Position numbers and translations under genes: made by a program. Positions 1 through 5,781 of a stretch of 10,435 nucleotides of DNA are shown piece after piece. Location of the stretch: the NCBI GenBank assembly GCA_947565485.1, contig CANOGG010000021.1:1-10435 (forward strand). Direction: 5' to 3'. Each line of letters begins with the position of its first letter. Position 1 is the stretch's first letter. Under the pieces are notes generated by a model that searched no databases, was not told the DNA's origin, and saw nothing but the letters and a program-made list of their open reading frames with translations. The stretch is from an uncultured Mycoplasma sp. (GTDB taxonomy: Bacteria; Bacillota_I; Bacilli_A; RF39; UBA660).

Positions 1-484
1 CCTTATATCCTTTAGCCCATAAATATTCTTCAAAATCAAGTGAAAACATTTCATAATCTTCTTTATTACCAACACTATTCGACTCTATCTCATTATAATT
101 AATACCCATTAACGAACCAGAACAAATAACATCAAATCTTCCATCTATATTAAAAGATTTCAAAGATGTCGCCACATTTATACAATCCTGAATCTCATCA
201 AAAAATATCAATGTCTGCCCCGGAACAAACACAAAATCAGGATCAATAAGTGAAATATATTTAATTATTTTGTCAACCTCAAACCCCTCATCAAAAATAG
301 TTTTATACTCTTTTTGTAAAGCAAAATTAATATTTACCACGTTATCATAAAAAGACGAACCAAAATTCATTATTGCATCAGTTTTCCCAATCTGTCTTGC
401 TCCCTTAACAATAAGTGGCATTTTATTTTTACTATCTTTCCATTCTCTTAAATAATCATCAATTTTTCTCTTAAGTCTTAGCAT
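1..484 (-). CDS. AAA ATPase, DUF4143 type (N-terminal part, cut by window edge)
   Basis: Only the first 161 codons are present, open to the left edge. The frame has a Walker A motif GARQIGKT (residues 28-35), a Walker B LIFFDE (92-97) and a sensor-like SGS (122-124), followed by SLDFEEYLWAKGY (148-160). That last segment matches the 'PLDFEEFLWA.G' block of COG1373-type ATPases, which carry a C-terminal DUF4143 domain. The family is widespread and poorly characterised; members are NTPases thought to bind DNA or partner proteins, and many copies lie in accessory DNA. The ATG at 482-484 was chosen because the Walker A sits at the usual distance and a GGTGTGGTGAT stretch lies just upstream; the ribosome binding site is only fair. 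The residue after the Walker A Thr is Asp, where a hydroxyl residue is common. Family call is good, function unknown. Confidence 0.82.
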   Translation of the reverse strand, partial: MLRLKRKIDDYLREWKDSKNKMPLIVKGARQIGKTDAIMNFGSSFYDNVVNINFALQKEYKTIFDEGFEVDKIIKYISLIDPDFVFVPGQTLIFFDEIQDCINVATSLKSFNIDGRFDVICSGSLMGINYNEIESNSVGNKEDYEMFSLDFEEYLWAKGYK

Positions 485-508
485 AAATCTATCACCACAC
501 CCATCTCA

Positions 509-585
509 TCACAAAATTCCTGCCTTTTTCAAGCAAAAAATCACTAAATTCCAACTGTTTTACACTATTTTTTCACAAAATTCCT
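509..585. repeat. Three 13-base direct repeats at exact 32-base spacing
   Basis: TCACAAAATTCCT occurs at 509-521 and 573-585, and the near copy TCACTAAATTCCA (two differences) at 541-553. Start-to-start distance is 32 bases both times, about three helical turns, so all copies face the same side of the DNA. The array fills the space between the tsaD terminator and the start of the ATPase gene, where an operator would lie. No convincing -35/-10 pair was found for that gene. A similar 12-mer occurs by chance in tsaD coding sequence (664-675), so the motif alone is not very specific. Confidence 0.55.
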
Positions 586-590
586 AATTT

Positions 591-616
591 TAAAAACCAA
601 CCCTCCATAGTTGGTT
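591..616 (-). terminator. Rho-independent terminator of the tsaE-tsaB-rimI-tsaD operon
   Basis: AACCAAC (595-601) pairs perfectly with GTTGGTT (610-616) around an 8-base loop. Read on the minus strand, the stem runs into five U residues and then an AU-rich tail. It lies 8 bases past the tsaD stop codon. The 7-bp stem is short but well placed. Confidence 0.68.
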
Positions 617-623
617 CTTATTT

Positions 624-1628
624 CTATGCAATCTCTTCTCTACTACTAGCCTTTAAACTAAAATCACTAAATTCTTTACGCATATAAAGAGGATAAGCCG
701 CCGCTCCAATCATTGCCGCATTATCAGTACAATAAAGAAGCCTTGGAATTAAAAGCTTTGCTTGATACTTATCACATAATTCCCTCATTTTTTCTTTCAA
801 AAACTTATTCGCTGAAACTCCCCCAGCTACCACTAATCTCTTTATTCCCGTCTCTTTAAAAGCTTTTTCTACTTTCCGCACTAACTCATCTATCGCTACC
901 TCCTGAAACGATCTTGCTAAATCTGCACATCTCACCTCTTGCCCTTTTTGTTCTGCATTATTTACTAAATTAATAATAGCACTTTTAAGCCCACTATAAC
1001 TAAAATTATAACTATCATCTAACACTGGCCTTGGTAAAGGATAGGTATCACTACCCTCTAAAGCCAGCTTCTCAACATTTGGTCCTCCCGGATATTTAAG
1101 TCCTAAAACCCTGGCTACCTTGTCATATGCCTCACCTATCGCATCATCAAGAGTCTCACCAAGCTTTTTAAAAGTATAATCATCTTCCATCACTAAAAGC
1201 TCCGTATGCCCCCCACTAACCACAAGTGCTAACATCGGAAAAGTCATTTCATCCTCTATATTATTCGCATAAATATGCCCAATTAGATGATTCACGCCAA
1301 TTAAAGGTTTATTATAAACTAAAGCTAGTGTCTTAGCTGCCTCTATTCCAACTAACAAACTCCCAGTAAGCCCTGGCGCATATGTAACAGCTATCGCACT
1401 CATATCTTCTATCTTCATGCCCGCTTTTTTAATCGTCTCATCAAGCACTTGCGTAATAACTTCTGTATGCATTCTACTTGCTATCTCTGGTACTACTCCC
1501 CCATACATCGCATGTGTATCCATCTGCGTATTAATAACTAAACTAATAACTTCTTTCCCATTTTTTACTATTGCCATGCTTGTCTCATCACAAGATGACT
1601 CTATCGCCAAAATATATATATCATTCAC
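624..1628 (-). CDS. tsaD: tRNA N6-adenosine threonylcarbamoyltransferase TsaD
   Basis: TsaD transfers the threonylcarbamoyl group from threonylcarbamoyl-AMP to A37 of tRNAs that read ANN codons, acting with TsaB and TsaE in the cytoplasm. The 334-residue length is normal. Visible motifs are the N-terminal ESSCDET (10-16) of the ASKHA fold, the metal-binding HLIGH (His114 and His118), VSGGHTEL (137-144), the GEAYDK loop (165-170), VAGGVSAN (267-274) and the C-terminal metal ligand Asp302 in YCTDNAAMIG. The start is GTG at 1626-1628; it gives the family-typical MNDIYILAIESS beginning and overlaps the end of rimI by 8 bases, so translation is probably coupled. It is the last gene of the operon and is followed at once by a terminator. 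All key residues are present. Confidence 0.97.
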   Translation of the reverse strand: MNDIYILAIESSCDETSMAIVKNGKEVISLVINTQMDTHAMYGGVVPEIASRMHTEVITQVLDETIKKAGMKIEDMSAIAVTYAPGLTGSLLVGIEAAKTLALVYNKPLIGVNHLIGHIYANNIEDEMTFPMLALVVSGGHTELLVMEDDYTFKKLGETLDDAIGEAYDKVARVLGLKYPGGPNVEKLALEGSDTYPLPRPVLDDSYNFSYSGLKSAIINLVNNAEQKGQEVRCADLARSFQEVAIDELVRKVEKAFKETGIKRLVVAGGVSANKFLKEKMRELCDKYQAKLLIPRLLYCTDNAAMIGAAAYPLYMRKEFSDFSLKASSREEIA

Positions 1629-2055
1629 TTACATCACTCTTTCTTGCCATCAAATAAGCATCATCATTATCATAATACTTTTTTCTCTTATGTATTATCT
1701 GAAATCCAAACTTCTCATATAAACTTATCGCTGCCTCATTCTTAACCGCTACCTCGAGCGTAACAAGCTTCAAATCTTCACCTAAATCACTTATCAAATA
1801 GCCAATTAAATTAGTCGCAATCATTTTTTTACGATAAAGAGGGTCCACGACTAAGCTCAAGATATCACACGTATCACATAAATGTGTCGCACTAATAAAG
1901 CCTACAACCTTATCATCTTTTTCATACACAATAACTTTCGATATCCCATCTTCCAACATCTCATTTATTTTATACACCTTCGTAAAATTATCTTGTAAAA
2001 GAGTCCCTAACTCATTAATTCTAGGAATATCATATACTGTCGCATTTCTTAACAT
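1621..2055 (-). CDS. rimI: RimI-like GNAT N-acetyltransferase
   Basis: GNAT-fold acetyltransferase of 144 residues. In the family RimI acetylates the N-terminal alanine of ribosomal protein S18; the physiological target in this lineage is not known. The sequence shows the central strand SLVVDPLYR (67-75), the acetyl-CoA loop region RKKMIATNLIGYL (75-87), and the typical C-terminal half with Asn106, SLYEKFGF (111-118) and KRKKYYDNDDAYLMAR (123-138). An unusual point is that the canonical R-x-x-G-x-G/A loop reads R-K-K-M-I-A, so the first glycine is Met. The gene overlaps tsaB by 7 bases and tsaD by 8; a GAGGTGG ribosome binding site inside the tsaB end supports the ATG at 2053-2055. Its place between tsaB and tsaD matches the Bacillus ydiBCDE order. 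Confidence 0.9.
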   Translation of the reverse strand: MLRNATVYDIPRINELGTLLQDNFTKVYKINEMLEDGISKVIVYEKDDKVVGFISATHLCDTCDILSLVVDPLYRKKMIATNLIGYLISDLGEDLKLVTLEVAVKNEAAISLYEKFGFQIIHKRKKYYDNDDAYLMARKSDVSE

Positions 2056-2603
2056 TTTTCCACCTCAATTCTCTTCACATAAAGTGGTGTTAGCAAATGA
2101 TAATTTACCCCTTCTTTATCCTTCATAAACTCCCAAACTTTAAAGATATCAACCTCTCCCTCATCTATAATTATATTCTTATTATTTACCTCTCTCTTAC
2201 TTAAATAATAATAATCTCCCACAAGTTCATGCCTCATATTAAAGTTTGCTCCAAAAACTCCATTTTTATCACTAATTCCAAGCGTAATCGTCTCGTCATA
2301 ATTAAGCGCTAAAGCCTGCAAATAAGTAATAGCTTTCATTTTAATATTAAGTGTATAAGCCAGCATCTTTGCTATAACTACCCCTATTCTAACACCCGTA
2401 AATGACCCTGGCCCATTAATCACAATAATCTCTTGTAAATCATGAACATCAAGCCCCACTTCTAAAAGTGTAGTCTTAAGTAAATTCACCGCCTTTTCTG
2501 AAATATAATTACTTGTAATTGTTCTCTTAATCAATTCTTCTCCATCTCTTAAAATCGCCAAAACCAAATTTTCATAATGCGTATCAATATATAATGTAAT
2601 CAT
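2049..2603 (-). CDS. tsaB: t6A synthesis scaffold protein TsaB
   Basis: TsaB is a catalytically inactive ASKHA-fold paralogue of TsaD that dimerises with it and recruits TsaE for threonylcarbamoyladenosine formation. The family signature NGPGSFTGVRIG is at residues 63-74, followed by the helix that forms the TsaD interface. The N-terminal strand pair MITLYIDTHYENLVLAIL is typical, with Thr8 and His9 in place of the T/S-rich loop seen in many homologues. The C-terminal TPLYVKR (172-178) corresponds to the usual 'P-x-Y-x-R' block. At 184 residues it is shorter than the roughly 220-240 of many homologues. A strong GGGAGGT ribosome binding site lies 5 to 6 bases before the ATG at 2601-2603. The gene follows tsaE after 42 bases that contain a hairpin, and overlaps rimI by 7 bases. 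Confidence 0.94.
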   Translation of the reverse strand: MITLYIDTHYENLVLAILRDGEELIKRTITSNYISEKAVNLLKTTLLEVGLDVHDLQEIIVINGPGSFTGVRIGVVIAKMLAYTLNIKMKAITYLQALALNYDETITLGISDKNGVFGANFNMRHELVGDYYYLSKREVNNKNIIIDEGEVDIFKVWEFMKDKEGVNYHLLTPLYVKRIEVEKC

Positions 2604-2621
2604 AACTTACCTCCCACCAAA

Positions 2622-2645
2622 TAAAAACTCACTAAAAAAGTGAGA
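2622..2645 (-). terminator. Weak intrinsic terminator or attenuator between tsaE and tsaB
   Basis: CTCACT (2628-2633) and AGTGAG (2639-2644) form a 6-bp perfect stem with a 5-base loop. On the minus strand the stem is followed by five U residues and AU. It starts right after the tsaE stop codon (2646-2648). Because the remaining operon genes lie downstream with their own strong tsaB ribosome binding site, partial termination or 3'-end protection is more likely than a full stop. Confidence 0.5.
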
Positions 2646-3095
2646 CTATAATACTGAATCACATAATTCTTCGTACTTTAACCCATGAGGATAAAACACC
2701 AATTTTCTTGTATTTTCATCAATAATTTTGATATTAATATCTAATCTCTCCTCCGGCAATCTATCTTCAATAAGCTCCGACCATTCAATAATACAAACTC
2801 CTTCTTTATTAAAATAATCCTCAACACCAAACTCCGATTGCTCATCAATTCTATAAACATCCATATGATAAAGTGGCATCTCTCCCATTAAATATTCTTT
2901 AACAATCGTAAAAGTCGGCGATGTTATATTATCTTGTATTCCAAGAGCACTCGCAAAGCCTTTTACAAAAACGGTCTTTCCACTTCCCAGATCACCATTT
3001 AAACATATAACCATACCTGGAAATTTTTCACTTTCAATATTTTGTGCTAATTCTAAAGTATCATTTACATCTCTAGAAGTATATTTATAATCCAT
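2646..3095 (-). CDS. tsaE: t6A synthesis ATPase TsaE
   Basis: P-loop ATPase that binds the TsaB-TsaD dimer and resets it between catalytic cycles of tRNA t6A37 synthesis. The 149-residue length is normal. Visible are the Walker A GDLGSGKT (34-41), the family switch motif ITSPTFTIVKEY (57-68), HMDVYR (77-82) with Asp79, the VEDYF segment (91-95) and IIEWSE (102-107), in the order expected for the family (B. subtilis YdiB). The start ATG (3093-3095) has AAGGTGAG upstream. It is the first gene of the cluster and lies downstream of a good promoter at 3115-3144. Confidence 0.96.
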   Translation of the reverse strand: MDYKYTSRDVNDTLELAQNIESEKFPGMVICLNGDLGSGKTVFVKGFASALGIQDNITSPTFTIVKEYLMGEMPLYHMDVYRIDEQSEFGVEDYFNKEGVCIIEWSELIEDRLPEERLDINIKIIDENTRKLVFYPHGLKYEELCDSVL

Positions 3096-3114
3096 TTCTA
3101 CTCACCTTAAATTT

Positions 3115-3144
3115 ATTATAACAAACACTAGCTTTTATATTCAA
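3115..3144 (-). promoter_or_regulatory. Sigma-A-type promoter of the tsaE-tsaB-rimI-tsaD operon
   Basis: On the minus strand TTGAAT (3139-3144) is followed after 18 bases by a perfect TATAAT (3115-3120) preceded by TG one base upstream, an extended -10. Predicted transcription starts near 3108, giving a leader of about 12 bases that just holds the tsaE ribosome binding site. Confidence 0.65.
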
Positions 3145-3150
3145 CCATTT

Positions 3151-3179
3151 TTGCCTAATTTTACAATTTTTTTTATATT
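3151..3179 (+). promoter_or_regulatory. Sigma-A-type promoter of the ribbon-helix-helix gene
   Basis: TTGCCT (3151-3156), a 17-base spacer and TATATT (3174-3179) make a reasonable pair. The start would be near 3186, with a leader of about 68 bases. Inside that leader TATATTTT (3212-3219) can pair with AAAATATA (3231-3238) directly in front of the ribosome binding site. The promoter lies back to back with that of tsaE; the two -35 boxes are only a few bases apart. Confidence 0.5.
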
Positions 3180-3253
3180 AAAAATTTATCTTAGAAAAAT
3201 CTAGTCTTTATTATATTTTTAAAACATATTAAAATATATATGAGGTGTGAAAA

Positions 3254-3457
3254 ATGGATTTTGTCGTAAGACAGACAAGGCAAAAAGATCCAGCTAGTTA
3301 CAAATCTTTATATATTAAAGATTCCCTGTTAAAAGAAGTAGACAAGATAGCACAAGCTAATTCCACCTCTTTTAACAATGTCGTAATTAGTATGATTGAA
3401 GCCTGTATCTATGGTAATGGTGAGGGCCAAGAAGAAAAAGATAAAATTAGTACTTAA
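3254..3457 (+). CDS. Small ribbon-helix-helix (Arc/MetJ/CopG-like) DNA-binding protein
   Basis: A 67-residue protein. After a basic N-terminus (RQTRQK, 6-11), residues 16-21 (YKSLYI) look like the DNA-reading beta strand, 23-36 (DSLLKEVDKIAQAN) like helix A, and 39-53 (SFNNVVISMIEACIY) like helix B, with a charged tail EGQEEKDK. This order and spacing fit ribbon-helix-helix dimers, which bind short operator repeats and often repress their own gene. The ATG has a clear GAGGTG ribosome binding site 7 to 8 bases upstream. No toxin gene follows; an intrinsic terminator does, so it stands alone rather than in a toxin-antitoxin pair. The fold is inferred by eye and the target is unknown. Confidence 0.72.
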   Translation: MDFVVRQTRQKDPASYKSLYIKDSLLKEVDKIAQANSTSFNNVVISMIEACIYGNGEGQEEKDKIST

Positions 3458-3501
3458 TTTTAAATTTTTTATAGATACACTCCTTGAATATTCACAACTC
3501 T

Positions 3502-3538
3502 AAAAAGAGACTTGTTATTTAAAAGCAAGCTCTTTTTT
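3502..3538 (+). terminator. Intrinsic terminator after the ribbon-helix-helix gene, possibly bidirectional
   Basis: AAAAAGAG-A-CTTG (3502-3514) pairs with CAAGCTCTTTTT (3526-3537), with one bulged A and an 11-base loop, and ends in a run of six T. The A-run on the other side gives a U-run on the minus strand too, so it could also stop minus-strand transcripts. It lies about 45 bases past the stop codon. Confidence 0.72.
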
Positions 3539-3590
3539 AAATTTATAAACATTTAATAGAATAACCAAAATAAGTGTTAACAAATAAATT

Positions 3591-3625
3591 AAAAACCTCA
3601 TTTCTATATTTAAGAAACAAGGTTT
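3591..3625 (-). terminator. Intrinsic terminator of the Ig-repeat surface protein gene
   Basis: AAACCT (3593-3598) pairs with AGGTTT (3620-3625) and TTTCT (3601-3605) with AGAAA (3613-3617). A 2-by-2 internal loop separates the two helices, and a 7-base loop caps them. On the minus strand the hairpin ends in five U residues. It begins 17 bases after the stop codon of the gene ending at 3642. Confidence 0.6.
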
Positions 3626-3641
3626 ATATCTTAGGAAAACT

Positions 3642-5666
3642 TTATCTCACTGTAACTCTAATTGTTCTACTAGTATTACCAGCCATAACTGTAATTGTCG
3701 CCGTTCCAACTCTCTTAGCCTTAATCTCACCACTTCTTGAAACATAAGCCACACTTGAATCTGTACTTCTATAAGTTATATCTTTATTAGAACTAGCTCT
3801 TACATTATAAATATCACCTACATAAAGACTTAAAGAAGATGTATTAACCGATAAATACGTATCATCTTTAACTGTAATTGTCGCAACTCTACTATAATTA
3901 CCAGCCTTTGCTGTAATCGTTACTGTTCCCGCTTTTCTACCAGTCACTACTCCACTACTTGATACTGTCGCAACACTACTATTACTAGTTGACCACGTAA
4001 CATTTTTATTTGTCGCATTATTTGGACTAACTGTTGCATTTAATGCTAAGGTATTCCCCACATCAATAGTTCCACTTGTTCTATTTAAACTTATTCCTGA
4101 AACTGGAATATTTTTAGCTGTTACTGTCACATATAAAATTGCACTTCTACCTCCAGCACTTGCTGTTATTCTAGCCGTTCCGACTCCTCTAGCTATAACA
4201 ACTCCACTACTTGAAACTGTGGCAACACTATTATTACTAGATGTCCAAGATACATTCTTATTTGTCGCATTACTTGGACTTACTGTTGCATAAACTGTCG
4301 AACTAGCACCCTCTACTAAAGATAAACTACTTCTACTTAAACTAATACCTGAAACATTTACTACTGTTGGTCTAACTGTAAGAGAACTTAAACTCCCTGA
4401 TATTAATTTCCTATTTTTATATGTATCTAAATAATAACTATAAACTGGCGTTGAAGTATAAGTTGACCTCTTTCGAACACTAAATCTAAGCGCATATCCA
4501 ACTATTCCTTTATTAGCTATATTATAAACTGGTATAACATCAAAATTAGAAACTTGCGCATCACTATACTTACTTACCTCATTATTTAACTTTAAATATT
4601 CTTGAAGTCCTATTTCATCAACATAATTAATATAACTTCTGTCACTTGGACTAATCGCACAATTACCACTTATCTTATAAGCTAATACATTATTAGTATT
4701 ATAACTTAGATTACCATAAGGACAAGTAGCATCCGCAATAATTCCTCCATTATTTCCACCAGTAACATTATTATAATCTTTAACCTCAACCTCTAAAGTT
4801 GTACTCTTACCACCAGCACTAGACGTAATAACTGTTGTTCCTACACTAACACCTGTTATTCTACCCTCACTTACACGAGCAATATTATTATTAGCTGAAC
4901 TCCATGTTACAGTCTTATTAGTCGCATTGCTTGGATTAACTACCACACTAACACTCTTACTGGCACCTACTGCCAAATATATTTTCTTATAATTTAAATA
5001 AACACTATTAACAGCGACAAAACTACTACCATTATTTGATGAACCTCCAGACGAATTTCCGCCATTTGATGAACCACCAGATGAATTTCCACCATTTGAA
5101 CCACCCTGGTTACCATTATTATCTGAATTATTGCTTGAATTATCATCATTTGGCTTATCATTTACATTATCATCAGGATTTTCTCCTGGCTCATCTGGCA
5201 CCTCATTAGGCTCATCCGGCGTATCAGTTGGATTATCTGCAAATATCGAATCTATCTTTACTGTATTAATTATATAATCAGACTCATCTCCACAAACAAG
5301 CTTAACCTTAATCGTATAATCAACATCACTAATCTTTATCGCTTCCGCATAACTCTCATTCAAATTACAAGCATTACCATTTTGGTCTTTAAACTCAATT
5401 AAAAGTTTATTCTCAAACATTTCCTTTAAAGTAACTACTCTCTTCCCATTAATATATTCTGGAAGTCTCGTTCCTGTAAAATACTCATACGCCGCTCCCT
5501 GCATCGAATTTAGATTCACTGCCAAATTAGATTCTGTTTTTTTCTTTTCCTTGTTAAATAATGAAACTACCCACAAAGAAATAAATAAAATTGCCAATAA
5601 AATACCCATTTTTACTAACAATGATTTCCAATCTATATCTAATTTTCTTGCCTTTTCTTCATACAT
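3642..5666 (-). CDS. Membrane-anchored surface protein with pilin-like domain and four BIG2 Ig-like domains
   Basis: A 674-residue protein. Order: short charged cytoplasmic N-terminus; one membrane segment, about 16-37 (KMGILLAILFISLWVVSLF); a globular region at about 57-139 with two cysteines (100 and 125) that resembles the outer part of some Bacillota pilin-like proteins; an acidic Pro/Asp/Glu then Ser/Gly/Asn-rich stalk (about 144-215); a first Ig-like BIG2 domain (218-296); a unique region with Cys315 and Cys336 (306-433); and three more BIG2 domains (436-516, 521-600, 603-674), each with the VSPSNATNK..V.W.S...VATVS...G pattern or a variant. No LPXTG or cleavage site is seen, so it is probably held by the N-terminal segment with domains outside. 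Start: an in-frame ATG exists 19 codons upstream, but the promoter at 5695-5723 lies within that extension and AAGGGGGT sits 7 bases before this ATG. Role probably adhesion or matrix contact; inferred. Confidence 0.88.
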   Translation of the reverse strand: MYEEKARKLDIDWKSLLVKMGILLAILFISLWVVSLFNKEKKKTESNLAVNLNSMQGAAYEYFTGTRLPEYINGKRVVTLKEMFENKLLIEFKDQNGNACNLNESYAEAIKISDVDYTIKVKLVCGDESDYIINTVKIDSIFADNPTDTPDEPNEVPDEPGENPDDNVNDKPNDDNSSNNSDNNGNQGGSNGGNSSGGSSNGGNSSGGSSNNGSSFVAVNSVYLNYKKIYLAVGASKSVSVVVNPSNATNKTVTWSSANNNIARVSEGRITGVSVGTTVITSSAGGKSTTLEVEVKDYNNVTGGNNGGIIADATCPYGNLSYNTNNVLAYKISGNCAISPSDRSYINYVDEIGLQEYLKLNNEVSKYSDAQVSNFDVIPVYNIANKGIVGYALRFSVRKRSTYTSTPVYSYYLDTYKNRKLISGSLSSLTVRPTVVNVSGISLSRSSLSLVEGASSTVYATVSPSNATNKNVSWTSSNNSVATVSSSGVVIARGVGTARITASAGGRSAILYVTVTAKNIPVSGISLNRTSGTIDVGNTLALNATVSPNNATNKNVTWSTSNSSVATVSSSGVVTGRKAGTVTITAKAGNYSRVATITVKDDTYLSVNTSSLSLYVGDIYNVRASSNKDITYRSTDSSVAYVSRSGEIKAKRVGTATITVMAGNTSRTIRVTVR
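3949..4290 (-). repeat. Pair of 90-base intragenic repeats in adjacent Ig-like domains
   Basis: Bases 3949-4038 and 4201-4290 align without gaps with about a dozen differences by eye. The offset is 252 bases, or 84 codons, one Ig-domain unit. They code the conserved half of domains 3 and 2. The matching parts of domains 1 and 4 are much more diverged. This suggests recent duplication or gene conversion between the two neighbouring domains. Confidence 0.75.
5038..5097 (-). repeat. Two tandem 30-base repeats coding a Gly/Ser/Asn stalk
   Basis: Units 5038-5067 and 5068-5097 differ at three of 30 positions. Each codes ten residues of the SNGGNSSGGS type. Copy number of such in-frame repeats can change by slippage, which would alter the length of the stalk between the membrane-proximal domain and the Ig-like domains. 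Confidence 0.8.
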
Positions 5667-5673
5667 AACAAAT

Positions 5674-5681
5674 ACCCCCTT
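5674..5681 (-). promoter_or_regulatory. Ribosome binding site that fixes the start of the Ig-repeat gene
   Basis: AAGGGGGT on the minus strand, 7 bases before the ATG at 5664-5666. No comparable site precedes the upstream in-frame ATG, which also lies at or before the predicted transcription start. Confidence 0.75.
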
Positions 5682-5689
5682 GGTTTTGC

Positions 5690-5704
5690 GTGATATGATA
5701 TCAC
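5690..5704. promoter_or_regulatory. Perfect 15-base palindrome over the -10 box (candidate operator)
   Basis: GTGATAT-G-ATATCAC is a 7-1-7 perfect inverted repeat. It covers the whole -10 hexamer (5695-5700) of the surface-protein promoter. A dimeric repressor bound here would block RNA polymerase. The regulator is unknown; the pattern matches neither the cre (CcpA) nor the Bacillus LexA consensus. Confidence 0.6.
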
Positions 5705-5723
5705 AAAAGTTCATTTTTGTCAA
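5695..5723 (-). promoter_or_regulatory. Sigma-A-type promoter of the Ig-repeat surface protein gene
   Basis: Perfect TTGACA (5718-5723), 17-base spacer, TATCAT (5695-5700, one mismatch). Predicted start near 5688 gives a leader of about 22 bases carrying AAGGGGGT. This is one of the best promoters in the window. Confidence 0.78.
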
Positions 5724-5781
5724 ATTTTATTCCTAACATTTATACTAAAAAAAGAACAAATTACTACCATTTATTCCAATT

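Noticed and set aside
509..585. CRISPR-like array
   Set aside because: The repeated unit is only 12-13 bases and the 19-base gaps are too short for spacers; no cas genes are seen.
1621..1623. Mycoplasma-type code with TGA as tryptophan
   Set aside because: TGA ends rimI and tdk at the expected family lengths, and tryptophan codons examined in uvrA are TGG.
1417..1722. Plus-strand open frame opposite tsaD and rimI
   Set aside because: It lies antisense to two well-supported genes, has no ribosome binding site and a composition expected of a shadow frame.
5551..5736. Plus-strand open frame opposite the start of the Ig-repeat gene
   Set aside because: Antisense to the membrane segment and promoter of the surface protein; no ribosome binding site.
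5745..5751. Run of seven A (U-run on the minus strand) as terminator of the 73-residue gene
   Set aside because: No stem of useful length precedes it on the minus strand.
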